From: Gammaproteobacteria bacterium
GTDB taxonomy: Bacteria; Pseudomonadota; Gammaproteobacteria; Competibacterales; Competibacteraceae
Direction of reading: 5' to 3'
Assembly: GCA_024234995.1 (NCBI GenBank)
Contig: JACKNF010000002.1
Span: forward strand, 201,001 to 265,000
Length of the DNA stretch: 64,000 nt
The notes beneath the pieces were generated by a model. The model did not search any database. It was not told the origin of the DNA and saw nothing but the letters and a program-made list of their open reading frames with translations. The translations under genes were made by a program, and so were the position numbers. Shown here one piece after another: positions 50,663 through 59,662 of this stretch. Within the stretch, counting starts at the first letter, position 1. Each line of letters starts with the position of its first letter.

Positions 50663-51925
50663 TCAAGTTCGCGGCAGGGATTTTAGGACATTCACTCCAG
50701 TGATCAGCGCTTCAGTATAAGTGTGGCGGATTGCTGTAGCGTCTAAGGGAGCACCGCGCCGGCGCCTGGCGAAATAGGCATTGGCGGCTTGGCCTAGCGC
50801 GTAGGTGGTGGCTCCATTGGTGGTGGCTCCCCACATCGCTCCGGCTGTGTACCCCCAGCCTGGGATGAGTTTAACCACTTCCCGGCTGAGCAGCCGTGCT
50901 ACATAGCTGGCGCCGACGCCCATACCCAGTAAACTAAGAAATTCGGAAACGGTTCGACCGTCCCAGCGTTGTCCATATAACACCGCAAGGCTATGCAATA
51001 GTTTGGCCTGTATTGCGGGTACTCCAACCAGGTCGACCATCGGTAATGCACCAATACCAGCAGCGGCTAACGCATAGCCAACGATGTGCGGGTGCGCCGC
51101 GCGGGTATAGGCATCACGAACTTCTGGGTTACCTTGCAGCCGTGCTTGTAAGCCCAGCACGGAGACTTTATCAATCGCTGTCCATAACGCTTCCAGTCCA
51201 TAATTTACGGGCTTCCAGCCATCCTCCGGCAATGTCAGATCAACGGCTACCCAGTGTACCAGTGCCGGACCTGGCAATTTTCCCAAGCGATCCCTTTGTG
51301 CTTGCAAGGAGCGGATTAGATCGTGAGGGACTTGCAGCGGCCACGGTTGCTGATCGTAAGGATAGGGTAAAGCATGTTCGATGCCAGGGGGATAGGCTTC
51401 ATGCAAACCAGTTTGGATCATCAGTACAGGCCATTCGGGATGGCGCTTGCGAATTTGGCGCAGCATCTCGAATACCTCATCTTGGCGGATATCGGTGGCT
51501 TTGATAACCCCCAGCACCAGATGTGCTTGCGATTCGCAATAGTGAATATCTTCGGAAGGATCATAGGCAACTTCGCCCAAACCACGCGTGTCGAGGAAGC
51601 GCACTACTGGCGCTTCAGAGGGGAAGTCATAGAACCGGGCAGTGCGCGTACAAGGTTGGAAACCATTGCCGATCCTGGCGGTAGTGCTGCCGGTCAGAGC
51701 ACGAATAATCGAGGTTTTGCCAGCTTGTGCCTTACCAAGCAGCCATAATACCGGTAGAGGTTGCCGCGCTCGTGCTTCACGTAACGCTTCGTTGAGTTTT
51801 TCTGGGCTGACGCGTGGATTAAGCAACGCCTCGCGCAGGAGGCTCCAGCCATCAGGCCAATGCTTTGTATCAGGCGAAGCCATGCAGGTAACCCTGAAGT
51901 GTAGATGATCCATGATATGGGTCAT
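50663..51925 (-). CDS. GTPase with DUF697-like membrane-associated tail
   Basis: A 420-residue protein with a dynamin/Era-like G domain and a hydrophobic C-terminal region. P-loop GKAQAGKTS (64-72), G3 DTRGLGE (112-118). The C-terminal part (about 268-400) has AAAGIGALPMVDLVGVPAIQAKLL and GYTAGAMWGA, resembling the DUF697/YcjF domain. Proteins of this kind are common and mostly unexplained; they may act at membranes. No clear partner gene. Start at 51925 has AGGATATTCCACG upstream; ATG 51883 is an alternative. Confidence 0.83.
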   Translation of the reverse strand: MTHIMDHLHFRVTCMASPDTKHWPDGWSLLREALLNPRVSPEKLNEALREARARQPLPVLWLLGKAQAGKTSIIRALTGSTTARIGNGFQPCTRTARFYDFPSEAPVVRFLDTRGLGEVAYDPSEDIHYCESQAHLVLGVIKATDIRQDEVFEMLRQIRKRHPEWPVLMIQTGLHEAYPPGIEHALPYPYDQQPWPLQVPHDLIRSLQAQRDRLGKLPGPALVHWVAVDLTLPEDGWKPVNYGLEALWTAIDKVSVLGLQARLQGNPEVRDAYTRAAHPHIVGYALAAAGIGALPMVDLVGVPAIQAKLLHSLAVLYGQRWDGRTVSEFLSLLGMGVGASYVARLLSREVVKLIPGWGYTAGAMWGATTNGATTYALGQAANAYFARRRRGAPLDATAIRHTYTEALITGVNVLKSLPRT

Positions 51926-51953
51926 CGTGGAATATCCTGAAATCTATCTATCC

Positions 51954-52796
51954 CTACCGTTGCTCCGCATCATAGCGATCATAAGGGGGGGGTGGTGCAT
52001 AGCGATCGTTCTCATCCCAAAACCGGTTGCGAGAATACGGCCGCTGGTTGTAATCGCAATCGATGATTCCTTGCTGGCAGAGCGTATCGCGCCAAGCGTA
52101 TTTCAAGAAGAATTGGGCAAATGGCTGTTGTTCCGGCTCAAATTCTACGCGCCGCGATGGGGACCACTCCTTTTCACCATAACCAGTGCCGGGCGCTGCC
52201 CGCAAGTTGCGTGGCGCATCAGCAACGGCTGGCGGGGTGCTTTGCCTGCTGGATTCACTGCCGCGTCGTTGGTCATGCCGGCCTTCAGACCAGGGTTGAG
52301 GTTGAGGTGACGGATAGGGCGCCGCTTCCCAGAACGCGGCTACTGCGATCACCCCTATTGCTGAATAGTCACCCCATGCGCCGGCATAGGACTCACCGGC
52401 ATCGGTGAAATAAAAACGATTAACCCGGTTTCGACCGGTTCGCCATCCTTCATAGGTTTCTTGTTGATAGGGATCAAGAACATACATCCGCTCATTGGGG
52501 TGCAAACCGGAGCGCTCGCCAGAGATGATGTTGCGTCCATCCACGGCAATCACCACACCAATCCGCTGATTGCTGCGGTTGTGAATCCGGATCGAATAAT
52601 TGCTGTCATGCACTGCTTCCAAATGAGCCTTATATACAATCCGGTTATTACCACGCTGTAGCGGATATTGTGGAAACGGCCGCCCTCGCTCGTTGACAAC
52701 CTCTACTTCAACATCGCGCGTATTGAGTGCCCAAGCCACAGCCGGACCCAAAAAGATTAAAAGCGCTAATAAGCCGGTTTGCCATCGGGTGTTCAT
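51954..52796 (-). CDS. exported protein of unknown function
   Basis: A 280-residue protein with a clear signal peptide (about 1-23, ending AWA). A beta-type domain follows with SIRIHNRSNQRIGVVIAVDGRN and ERMYVLDPYQ, then a low-complexity Pro/Ser/Arg region and a C-terminal part (AWRDTLCQQGIIDCDYNQ) with two cysteines and Tyr/Pro-rich end. I do not recognise the family. ATG 52796 is preceded by AGGAGCAAATTG; the frame extends ten codons upstream. It is divergent from the PepSY-PhoPQ group. Confidence 0.65.
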   Translation of the reverse strand: MNTRWQTGLLALLIFLGPAVAWALNTRDVEVEVVNERGRPFPQYPLQRGNNRIVYKAHLEAVHDSNYSIRIHNRSNQRIGVVIAVDGRNIISGERSGLHPNERMYVLDPYQQETYEGWRTGRNRVNRFYFTDAGESYAGAWGDYSAIGVIAVAAFWEAAPYPSPQPQPWSEGRHDQRRGSESSRQSTPPAVADAPRNLRAAPGTGYGEKEWSPSRRVEFEPEQQPFAQFFLKYAWRDTLCQQGIIDCDYNQRPYSRNRFWDENDRYAPPPPYDRYDAEQR

Positions 52797-52826
52797 CAAT
52801 TTGCTCCTGGTCAATTGAGAGTCCAC

Positions 52827-53039
52827 GCCATCATTCCCGTGGTTTTCAAAGCATCATCCAACCTAGGAAGCACTGGCTGAATCTCCACTGAATATTTGTG
52901 CCGCTTGCAAGGAAAGATCAAGGATTTTCTCTGGATAAATTCATAGAGAAAGAATTCTCTGATGAAATTCAGTCCTGATTCACTCTAACTAACTTAAGCT
53001 TTAAACTTAATTGAAAAATTCATCTGGAAGTTTTCCACC
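52827..53039 (+). promoter_or_regulatory. divergent regulatory region with CTTAA direct repeats
   Basis: AT-rich region between divergent genes. CTTAA occurs at 52993-52997 and 53006-53010, a pattern resembling PmrA/QseB-type binding sites, although here the start-to-start distance is 13 rather than 10. The repeats are about 30-47 bases upstream of the PepSY-like gene and could be the site of the linked response regulator. Confidence 0.4.
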
Positions 53040-53387
53040 ATGTCTGAAAGATCAAGGCTATCATGGTTTTTGGCGCTCCTGGCGCTAGCCGGTTTGCTAG
53101 CCATTGGTAATGTCCAAGCGCAATCCTATCGGTCATACCGGGGTGGTGATTACGGCTTGCCTGTTCGCGGCAGGCCGGATCGTCCGCTATCCCGTCAGTT
53201 TGCCGACCCTGACCGGGCCGCTGATGCGGCTCGCCAAGCGACGGGGGGCCGGGTGTTAGGAGTGCAAGGTGCTGACGAGCGCGATGGCCGGCGCGGTTAT
53301 CGGGTCCGCATCCTGCAGCCGGATGGCCGGGTGCGAAACTTTCACTATGATCCTGGTAACGGCGCCATGCGCGATCGAGACCGATAG
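53040..53387 (+). CDS. secreted PepSY-like protein
   Basis: A 115-residue exported protein. It has a signal peptide (about 1-27, ending VQA) and a domain resembling PepSY: DAARQATGGRVLGVQG followed by GYRVRILQPDGRVRNFHYDPGNG. PepSY-type proteins are often encoded next to PhoPQ/QseBC-like pairs and may modulate the sensor or be controlled by it. The response regulator starts about 40 bases downstream on the same strand. Confidence 0.78.
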   Translation: MSERSRLSWFLALLALAGLLAIGNVQAQSYRSYRGGDYGLPVRGRPDRPLSRQFADPDRAADAARQATGGRVLGVQGADERDGRRGYRVRILQPDGRVRNFHYDPGNGAMRDRDR

Positions 53388-53430
53388 CAGAAATTACCTC
53401 ACGCTCCATACATAAAGGAGAACGGTGGGG

Positions 53431-54126
53431 ATGAGAGGTAAAATGCGCATTTTGATCATCGAGGATGAAACTCCATTGCTGGAACGGGTCACCGCTCAGT
53501 TGCGCGAGCAAGGTTATGCAGTCGACACGGCCGCTGATGGCCGAACAGGGCTGTACTTGGGGCAGGAATACCCTTTGGATGCTGCTATTGTTGATCTCGG
53601 TCTTCCCGATATGTCCGGCATCGAAGTCATTCGCCGTTGGCGGACAGAAGGACGCAAATTCCCGATCTTGATTCTGACCGCCCGTGGCCGCTGGCAGGAT
53701 AAGGTTGAAGGACTGGAAGCAGGCGCGGACGATTATCTGGTCAAACCCTTTCATGCTGAGGAACTGCTGGCACGGTTGCGGGCGCTGATTCGCCGCACGG
53801 GCGGCTGGACCCAGGCCGTGTTGCGCTGCGGGCCAATCGCTCTGGACACAGGCGCTCAACAGATCACTCTGGACGGCCAACCGGTAGAAGTGACTGCCTA
53901 CGAATACAAGTTGATTGAATATCTGATGTTGCATGCAGGTACGGTGATCTCCAAAACCGAATTGACCGAGCATCTCTACCAGGAAGACGAGGACCGTGAC
54001 AGCAACGTACTGGAAGTACTGGTGGGCCGGTTGCGCCGCAAGCTCGACCCGGATCGCACGCTCAATCCGATTGAGACCTTGCGGGGACGTGGTTACCGCT
54101 TTCGTCTGGAACGCACCGCTGGCTGA
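53431..54126 (+). CDS. PhoP/QseB-type response regulator
   Basis: A 231-residue OmpR-family regulator: LIIEDETPLL acidic pocket, phospho-acceptor D55 (AAIVDLGLPDMSG), YLVKPFHAEELLARLRAL, and a winged helix with VTAYEYKLIEYLMLHAG and DSNVLEVLVGRLRRKLDP. Closest by pattern to PhoP/QseB. Starts at GTG 53425, ATG 53431 and ATG 53443 (preceded by AGAGGT) are all possible. It lies five bases before the kinase gene. Confidence 0.93.
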   Translation: MRGKMRILIIEDETPLLERVTAQLREQGYAVDTAADGRTGLYLGQEYPLDAAIVDLGLPDMSGIEVIRRWRTEGRKFPILILTARGRWQDKVEGLEAGADDYLVKPFHAEELLARLRALIRRTGGWTQAVLRCGPIALDTGAQQITLDGQPVEVTAYEYKLIEYLMLHAGTVISKTELTEHLYQEDEDRDSNVLEVLVGRLRRKLDPDRTLNPIETLRGRGYRFRLERTAG

Positions 54127-54131
54127 ATGCA

Positions 54132-55505
54132 ATGCATTCTCTCGGCAGCCGCCTGCTGATCGCGGCCAGTGTAGTGTTGGCCGCCTTTCTTGGTCTGACC
54201 GGCCTGGCTTTGGATCGGGCGTTCCAGGATAGCGCGCTGGCAGCTGTTCAAGACCGCTTGCAGGCTCAAGTCTATATGCTGCTTGGTGCGGCCGATATGG
54301 ATGCTTTCGACCGCCTGACCTTGCCGGAGGCGTTGCCCGAAGCCCGGTTTTCTACCCCGGACTCAGGCTTATATGCGGATGTGATGGATGCTAAAGGCAA
54401 TCTGGTTTGGCGCTCACCCTCGCTGCTAGGCATGGCGCTGCCGTTCTTTCCGGCAGTTCGCAATCCCGGTGATACGCAGTTTGCGCCGCTGGAGGTGGCT
54501 GATGGCACCCCGCTGTTCTTGTTGGCTTTTACGGTCAGCTGGGAAGTCGCTCCCAATCAATACCGGCTCTATACCTTCCGGGTCGCTGAAACTCAGTGGA
54601 ATTTCCTCGACCAGCTCTGGAGTTTCCGGCGCAGTCTATGGGGTTGGCTGCTGGCAGCCACTGGTGTATTGCTCACCGTGCAGGGTTTGATTCTGCGTTG
54701 GAGCTTGAATCCCCTGCGGCGGGTAGCGACGGAGGTTACCGAAATTGAAACCGGTCAACGCGTTGAACTGAGCGGTGATTATCCTGATGAACTGCGACCG
54801 CTTACGATCAATTTGAATGCGCTGATCCACCAGGGCCGCACTCTGTTGGAGCGCTATCGAAATGCCCTGGGCGATCTGGCGCACAGTTTGAAAACGCCAC
54901 TGGCTGTGTTGCGTGGCGCATTGGATAACAGCGTATCCTCCGAGGAATTGCGGCAAGTGTTGGGTGAGCAACTGGAGCGAATGAATCGCACAGTGGATTA
55001 TCAATTGCAGCGGGCCGCAGCTTCTGGGCGCATCGCCCTCAGCGTCCCATTGCCGGTTGCGCCACTGGCCCGCCGGATTCTCGACTCGCTGGCCAAGGTT
55101 TACGCGGAACGTGCTCTGGATTTACACTGTTTTATTGAGAAAAATACTATGTTCCACGGTGATGAGGGTGATCTATTCGAAATTCTCGGTAACCTGTCCG
55201 ATAATGCCTGCAAGTGGGCATATCGCCAAGTGATCGTGCGTGCCTGGTCTGCCGAGCATGACGGACGGGCTGAACTAGTAGTGGAAGTTGAGGACGATGG
55301 GCCGGGCATTCCGGTTGAAAAAGCACCGTTGCTGCTCAACCGGGGGCAACGGGCTGATCCTACAGTCGCCGGCCACGGTATCGGCCTAGCGGTGGTGCGG
55401 GATCTGGTTGAGGAAGTTTATTACGGAAAGCTGGAGATCAGCCGCGGAACGCTGGGTGGCGCGTTGATGCGGGCGCGATTGCGGTTTCAGGCGAATGGAG
55501 GGTAG
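54132..55505 (+). CDS. PhoQ-type sensor histidine kinase
   Basis: A 457-residue membrane kinase. Helices at about 7-27 and 172-192 bracket a periplasmic sensor of about 145 residues. The phospho-acceptor is H251 in DLAHSLKTPLAVLRG, of the PhoQ type. The ATP-binding domain has NLSDNACKWAY (N box), DDGPGIPVEK and GHGIGLAVVRDLVEE. Pairs of this form often sense divalent cations or peptides; the ligand here is unknown. The gene is followed by a 280-base non-coding stretch. Confidence 0.92.
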   Translation: MHSLGSRLLIAASVVLAAFLGLTGLALDRAFQDSALAAVQDRLQAQVYMLLGAADMDAFDRLTLPEALPEARFSTPDSGLYADVMDAKGNLVWRSPSLLGMALPFFPAVRNPGDTQFAPLEVADGTPLFLLAFTVSWEVAPNQYRLYTFRVAETQWNFLDQLWSFRRSLWGWLLAATGVLLTVQGLILRWSLNPLRRVATEVTEIETGQRVELSGDYPDELRPLTINLNALIHQGRTLLERYRNALGDLAHSLKTPLAVLRGALDNSVSSEELRQVLGEQLERMNRTVDYQLQRAAASGRIALSVPLPVAPLARRILDSLAKVYAERALDLHCFIEKNTMFHGDEGDLFEILGNLSDNACKWAYRQVIVRAWSAEHDGRAELVVEVEDDGPGIPVEKAPLLLNRGQRADPTVAGHGIGLAVVRDLVEEVYYGKLEISRGTLGGALMRARLRFQANGG

Positions 55506-55644
55506 ATTTCTACAATCTTTCTAGCTAATGGACTGGCTATGATCGAACACCAGCACAACCTGACTAGCAGTGAGGAATCACGGAAAAGGCCACACCTAGC
55601 AGCACCGCTAGCGTGGCTGGAAAAAGGAAAGAAGACAGCCGGCC

Positions 55645-55672
55645 GTTGGCGTCCTCCGCGTGGGACGCCAAC
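55645..55672. repeat. 10-bp perfect inverted repeat
   Basis: GTTGGCGTCC and GGACGCCAAC flank an eight-base loop in the non-coding stretch after the kinase gene. It is about 140 bases past the stop and lacks a T tract, so it may be a REP-like element or a weak terminator. The rest of 55506-55785 shows nothing recognisable. Confidence 0.6.
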
Positions 55673-55785
55673 CAGGTAAACAATGAGCATTAAGGACTAT
55701 CCATTATCTCCCAACAGAGGGAGTGCACTGATTCGAGCCGGACAAAGATTGGATACGGCAATCTTACATGCTCATGGTTGCAGCT

Positions 55786-56388
55786 TCACCAGGTTCCTTG
55801 TCCCCAAGTGTTATCAAATATATTCTGTGTCAGTGGCTTGCGTTCCCGAGGGGCTTGTTCCCGTTCTTGCAGTGAATCGGGTAATATTTCAACCGGCCCT
55901 GGATAACCCACCGCGATCATCGCCATGCAAGTGTGATCGTCCGGAATATTGAATGCCGCTTTAACTTTGTCTGGATCAAACCCGCCCATCTGATGCGCCA
56001 CCAAGCCTAGAGCGCTTGCTTGCAGGCAAAGGTTTTCACTAGCAGCCCCCGTGTCATACTGCGCCCACCGGTTGGGTTTTTGGTTATGGCCAAAATTGGG
56101 CGCCGCCACAGATAACAATAACACTGGCGCGTTCTTGGCCCAGATCTGATTACCTTCTGCCAGGCATGCAAAGGCTTGTTGCCAGCTAACAATATCGCGG
56201 AACCGGTCCCAGACCAGGAAACGCCACGGTTGCTCCCCAAAACAAGATGGTGCCCAACGGGCTGCTTCCAGCAGTGCTAGCAATTGTTCGCGGCTAACCG
56301 GCTGGTCTGGATCGATAGCGCGGGGACTCCAGCGGCGAGCAAGCAGGCCGGCTATCGGGATTGAAGTCATGGCAGGTTTTTCCAGCAT
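55786..56388 (-). CDS. nitroreductase family protein
   Basis: A 200-residue FMN-dependent nitroreductase-fold protein: RRWSPRAIDPDQPVSREQLLALLEAARWAPSCFGEQPWRFLVW gives the N-terminal FMN site (split here over residues 18-60), and GAASENLCLQASALGLVAHQMGGFD and VGYPGP complete it. Substrate is unknown. The ATG at 56388 follows GGAGATGCCAC. Confidence 0.9.
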   Translation of the reverse strand: MLEKPAMTSIPIAGLLARRWSPRAIDPDQPVSREQLLALLEAARWAPSCFGEQPWRFLVWDRFRDIVSWQQAFACLAEGNQIWAKNAPVLLLSVAAPNFGHNQKPNRWAQYDTGAASENLCLQASALGLVAHQMGGFDPDKVKAAFNIPDDHTCMAMIAVGYPGPVEILPDSLQEREQAPRERKPLTQNIFDNTWGQGTW

Positions 56389-56703
56389 GTGGCATCTCCA
56401 AGCGGGTTGAGTCAGGACAATGATTGATAGTATTGCTTTGCTTGAAGCGGTTCACCAATCTCTGGTGCTATTTCAAGCATGCCTTCGCCAATATTGTCGC
56501 ACTACATGGTGAACGGTATCCCTACGAGCTAATAAAGAATAGACCGGAAAGAATAGACTGGCACCAATGGGGTTGCAGTTTGCGCTGCTGTCGCGGGTGG
56601 TTTCATGGTACGATTTCCTCTATCTCGATTATCCACTCTGGCAGTTGTCTGCCCAAACCCTTCGCCGCACCTGAATCACAATGAAAAACTCAGGGGAGTC
56701 GCT
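56389..56703. other. 315-base divergent intergenic region
   Basis: It separates the nitroreductase from the glycogen group and should hold the promoters of both. The plus frame is open in parts but has no recognisable domain; GGGGAG at the right end is the amylase ribosome binding site. No strong promoter pair could be assigned. Confidence 0.4.
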
Positions 56704-57987
56704 ATGATTGTTTACAATATTTTTCCCTTACTGGCCGGCCCTTGCAGCCAATGGGAGTCCCATCTGCAACGCGCCGCCGATATGGGGTTTGACTGGATTT
56801 TTGTCAACCCAGTGCAAAAGCCTGGCTACTCCGGCAGCCTGTATTCCATCGTCGACTATTTCCAATTGCACCCCCTCCTGGCCGATCCAGATTCCAAACT
56901 ACCTGTCGAGCAGCAACTGAAGGAAACGCTGGCTGCTGCTGATAAACTGGGGCTCAAGGTGATGGTGGATTTGGTCATTAACCATTGCGCTTTTGATTCT
57001 GAACTCATCCGCCAGCATCCGGAATGGTTCGTCCATGAGGACGGTGGCGTTGCGCATCCATTTTGTATGGAGGATGGCCATAAGGTAGTTTGGGGTGATT
57101 TGGCGCTGTTCAATCATCAACATACATCTGATCCGGAAGGACTCTATCGCTACTGCTATAAGATCGTTGAATATTTGATGCAACTGGGTTTTAAAGGCTT
57201 TCGTTGCGATGCGGCCTACCAGGTTCCTCGCAATACTTGGAACCGGTTGATCCGTGAGATCCGGCAAAAATATCCGGATACACTATTTACTGCTGAAACC
57301 TTGGGTTGCACCGCTGACCAAACCAAGCAGACGGCCCAAGCTGGCTTTGATTTCGTGTTCAACAGCTCCAAGTGGTGGGATTTTCATGGTGCGTGGCTGC
57401 TAGAACAGTATCAACTGGTCCGTGAAATTGCCCCGTCGATCAGCTTCCCGGAAAGCCACGATACCGACCGGTTATTCCAGGAAGTCAACGGTAACGTGGC
57501 GGCGATGAAGCAGCGCTACCTGTTTTCTGCCCTATTTTCTGCTGGCGTAATGATCCCCATTGGTTTCGAATACGGCTTTCGCCGTCGTTTGCATGTTGTC
57601 GAAACCCGGCCTGGGGATTGGGAACAGCCTAATGTTGATCTATGTGAATTCATCACAAAGGTCAATGCGATCAAGCGGCAGTATTCAATCTTCCAGGAAG
57701 AGTGCCCCACCACCATCTTGCCTTATCAGAATCCAAACATCCTGTTGCTGTGGAAGGCCTCGACCCGATCTCAGGAAGAGGCGCTGATCATCCTCAATAA
57801 AGACCCGTGGAACCACCAGTATTTCTACGCTGACAATATTGGTACCTACATTCAGGCTGGCGCTCCACTGCAAGATGTGTCGCCTGAATACACGCTGGAA
57901 TACATTCCTCGACCGTTTTCCTACGATCTGCGGCCTGGACAGGCGTTCGTGATGGTTGCTAGCCGCGATCATTTGCCGCAGCAATAA
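56704..57987 (+). CDS. GH13 alpha-amylase family protein
   Basis: A 427-residue GH13 enzyme. The conserved regions are VDLVINH (88-94), GFRCDAAY with nucleophile D169, FTAETLG with acid/base E198, and FPESHDTDR with D253. The barrel begins directly at the N-terminus and only a short C-terminal beta domain follows, so it is compact with no starch-binding domain and no signal peptide. It is probably cytoplasmic and acts on alpha-glucan chains. ATG 56704 has GGGGAG six bases upstream; the open frame back to 56605 is not supported. It leads a co-oriented group with glgA and two GH57 genes. Confidence 0.9.
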   Translation: MIVYNIFPLLAGPCSQWESHLQRAADMGFDWIFVNPVQKPGYSGSLYSIVDYFQLHPLLADPDSKLPVEQQLKETLAAADKLGLKVMVDLVINHCAFDSELIRQHPEWFVHEDGGVAHPFCMEDGHKVVWGDLALFNHQHTSDPEGLYRYCYKIVEYLMQLGFKGFRCDAAYQVPRNTWNRLIREIRQKYPDTLFTAETLGCTADQTKQTAQAGFDFVFNSSKWWDFHGAWLLEQYQLVREIAPSISFPESHDTDRLFQEVNGNVAAMKQRYLFSALFSAGVMIPIGFEYGFRRRLHVVETRPGDWEQPNVDLCEFITKVNAIKRQYSIFQEECPTTILPYQNPNILLLWKASTRSQEEALIILNKDPWNHQYFYADNIGTYIQAGAPLQDVSPEYTLEYIPRPFSYDLRPGQAFVMVASRDHLPQQ

Positions 57988-58081
57988 TAGATGATGAGGC
58001 GCTAGCAAGCTTCGCGCTTCCAGGATGAAGATGCTCTGAAGAGCGACGCCCGCGCTGGTATACGAAGAAAGGATTGAACTT

Positions 58082-59554
58082 ATGTATATTGTGCAGATTG
58101 CTTCTGAATGTGCCCCTGTAGCCAAAGTCGGTGGATTGGGGGATGTGGTTTTCGGCCTGACCCGGGAGTTGGAGATTCGCGGTAATGAGGTCCACATCAT
58201 CCTGCCGAAATATGACTGTATGCGTTATGACCAAATCTGGGGCCTGCAAGTCAGTATGAAGGATTTGTGGGTGCCCTGGTATAACGGAGCAGTTCATTGC
58301 TCAGTGTGGTTTGGTTTCGTACATGGCCGGAAATGTTTCTTCATCGAACCGCATTCCCAGGATAATTTTTTCAATCGCGGACACTTCTATGGTTTTTCGG
58401 ATGATGTCAGCCGGTTCGCATTCTTTAGCAAGGCGGCACTGGAGTTTTTGCATAACGACAACCGCCGTCCGGATATTATCCATTGCCATGATTGGCAAAC
58501 GGGTCTGGTGCCCGTGCTGCTGTTCGAGCAGTATGCCCACAGCGGTATGCACTGGCAGCGGGTCTGCTATACCATCCATAATTTCAAGCACCAGGGTTTG
58601 ACGGGTGAATATGCGCTGTGGGCCACCGGGCTAACTAATATTGCGCACTATTTCAATTATGATCGGCTCCGCGACAACTTTAATCACAGCGCAGTCAGTC
58701 TGATGAAAGGCGGCATTGTCTATTCCAACTTTGTGACGACGGTGTCGCCGACCCATGCGCATGAGGCGCGCTTCACTGATCAAGGGAGCGGATTAAGCCA
58801 TACTCTAAATGTACATCAAGGCAAATTCGGAGGAGTACTGAATGGCATTGATTATGATGTATGGAATCCAGAAATCGATCCGCACATTGCTAGCCGCTAT
58901 AACATTGAGACTCTGGATAAGAAATATGAGAATAAGGACGCTCTGCGTGACCGGTTATGGCTGAGTAAGGATTTTAAGCCGATCATTGCCTACGTAGGCC
59001 GGCTTGACAGCCAGAAGGGTGTGGACCTGATCCATCATGCCATTTTCTATGCCCTGCGCAACAATGCCCAGTTTGTATTGCTTGGCTCCAGCCCTGAGCC
59101 AAATGTCAATAACCATTTCTGGAATTTGAAGCGGCATCTTAATGACAGCCCTGATTGTCATCTTGAGTTGGGGTTCAACGAGGAGTTGTCACATCTGATC
59201 TACGCCGGAGCGGATATGATCGTGATGCCAAGCTTGTTTGAACCGTGTGGCCTGACTCAGATGATCGCTCTGAAGTACGGGACGGTGCCGATAGTGCGGG
59301 CGGTGGGCGGTCTCCAGGACACGATATTTGACAAGGATTATGATAGCCGTCCGTGGGAGGATCGCAATGGCTTCGTTTTCCACAATGCCGATCATGCTGG
59401 TCTTGAATCTGCTATGCATCGTGCTATTGCTCTGTGGTTTGCTTACCCAGACGATTTCCGGGAACTGATGATTCATGGCATGAAATATGACTATTCCTGG
59501 CGTCAACCGGGTCAGGATTACCTCAATATCTACGAACATATCCGTTGCAAATAA
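58082..59554 (+). CDS. glgA: glycogen synthase GlgA
   Basis: A 490-residue GT5 enzyme that extends alpha-1,4-glucan from an activated glucose donor. The donor-binding motif KVGGLGDV (15-22) follows the MYIVQIASECAPVA opening; the second domain has AYVGRLDSQKGVD and the catalytic EPCGLTQMIALKYG with VRAVGGLQDT. Length and motifs are normal. It lies 94 bases after the GH13 gene and 108 before a GH57 gene, so these form a glycogen group; glgB, glgC and glgP are not in the window. Confidence 0.96.
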   Translation: MYIVQIASECAPVAKVGGLGDVVFGLTRELEIRGNEVHIILPKYDCMRYDQIWGLQVSMKDLWVPWYNGAVHCSVWFGFVHGRKCFFIEPHSQDNFFNRGHFYGFSDDVSRFAFFSKAALEFLHNDNRRPDIIHCHDWQTGLVPVLLFEQYAHSGMHWQRVCYTIHNFKHQGLTGEYALWATGLTNIAHYFNYDRLRDNFNHSAVSLMKGGIVYSNFVTTVSPTHAHEARFTDQGSGLSHTLNVHQGKFGGVLNGIDYDVWNPEIDPHIASRYNIETLDKKYENKDALRDRLWLSKDFKPIIAYVGRLDSQKGVDLIHHAIFYALRNNAQFVLLGSSPEPNVNNHFWNLKRHLNDSPDCHLELGFNEELSHLIYAGADMIVMPSLFEPCGLTQMIALKYGTVPIVRAVGGLQDTIFDKDYDSRPWEDRNGFVFHNADHAGLESAMHRAIALWFAYPDDFRELMIHGMKYDYSWRQPGQDYLNIYEHIRCK

Positions 59555-59662
59555 TTATTGACAGCTTAGCGGGCGTGGTGTCTATGGCGCTAGCGTGTTG
59601 TTTCATATGTATCATGACAATCCTCTGTCACTACTCGATCACCTTACAGGAGAACCCTACGC

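Noticed and set aside
53020..54132. 370-codon minus-strand ORF opposite the PepSY and response regulator genes
   Set aside because: The plus strand has two clear family matches with ribosome binding sites; the antisense ORF has no recognisable domain.
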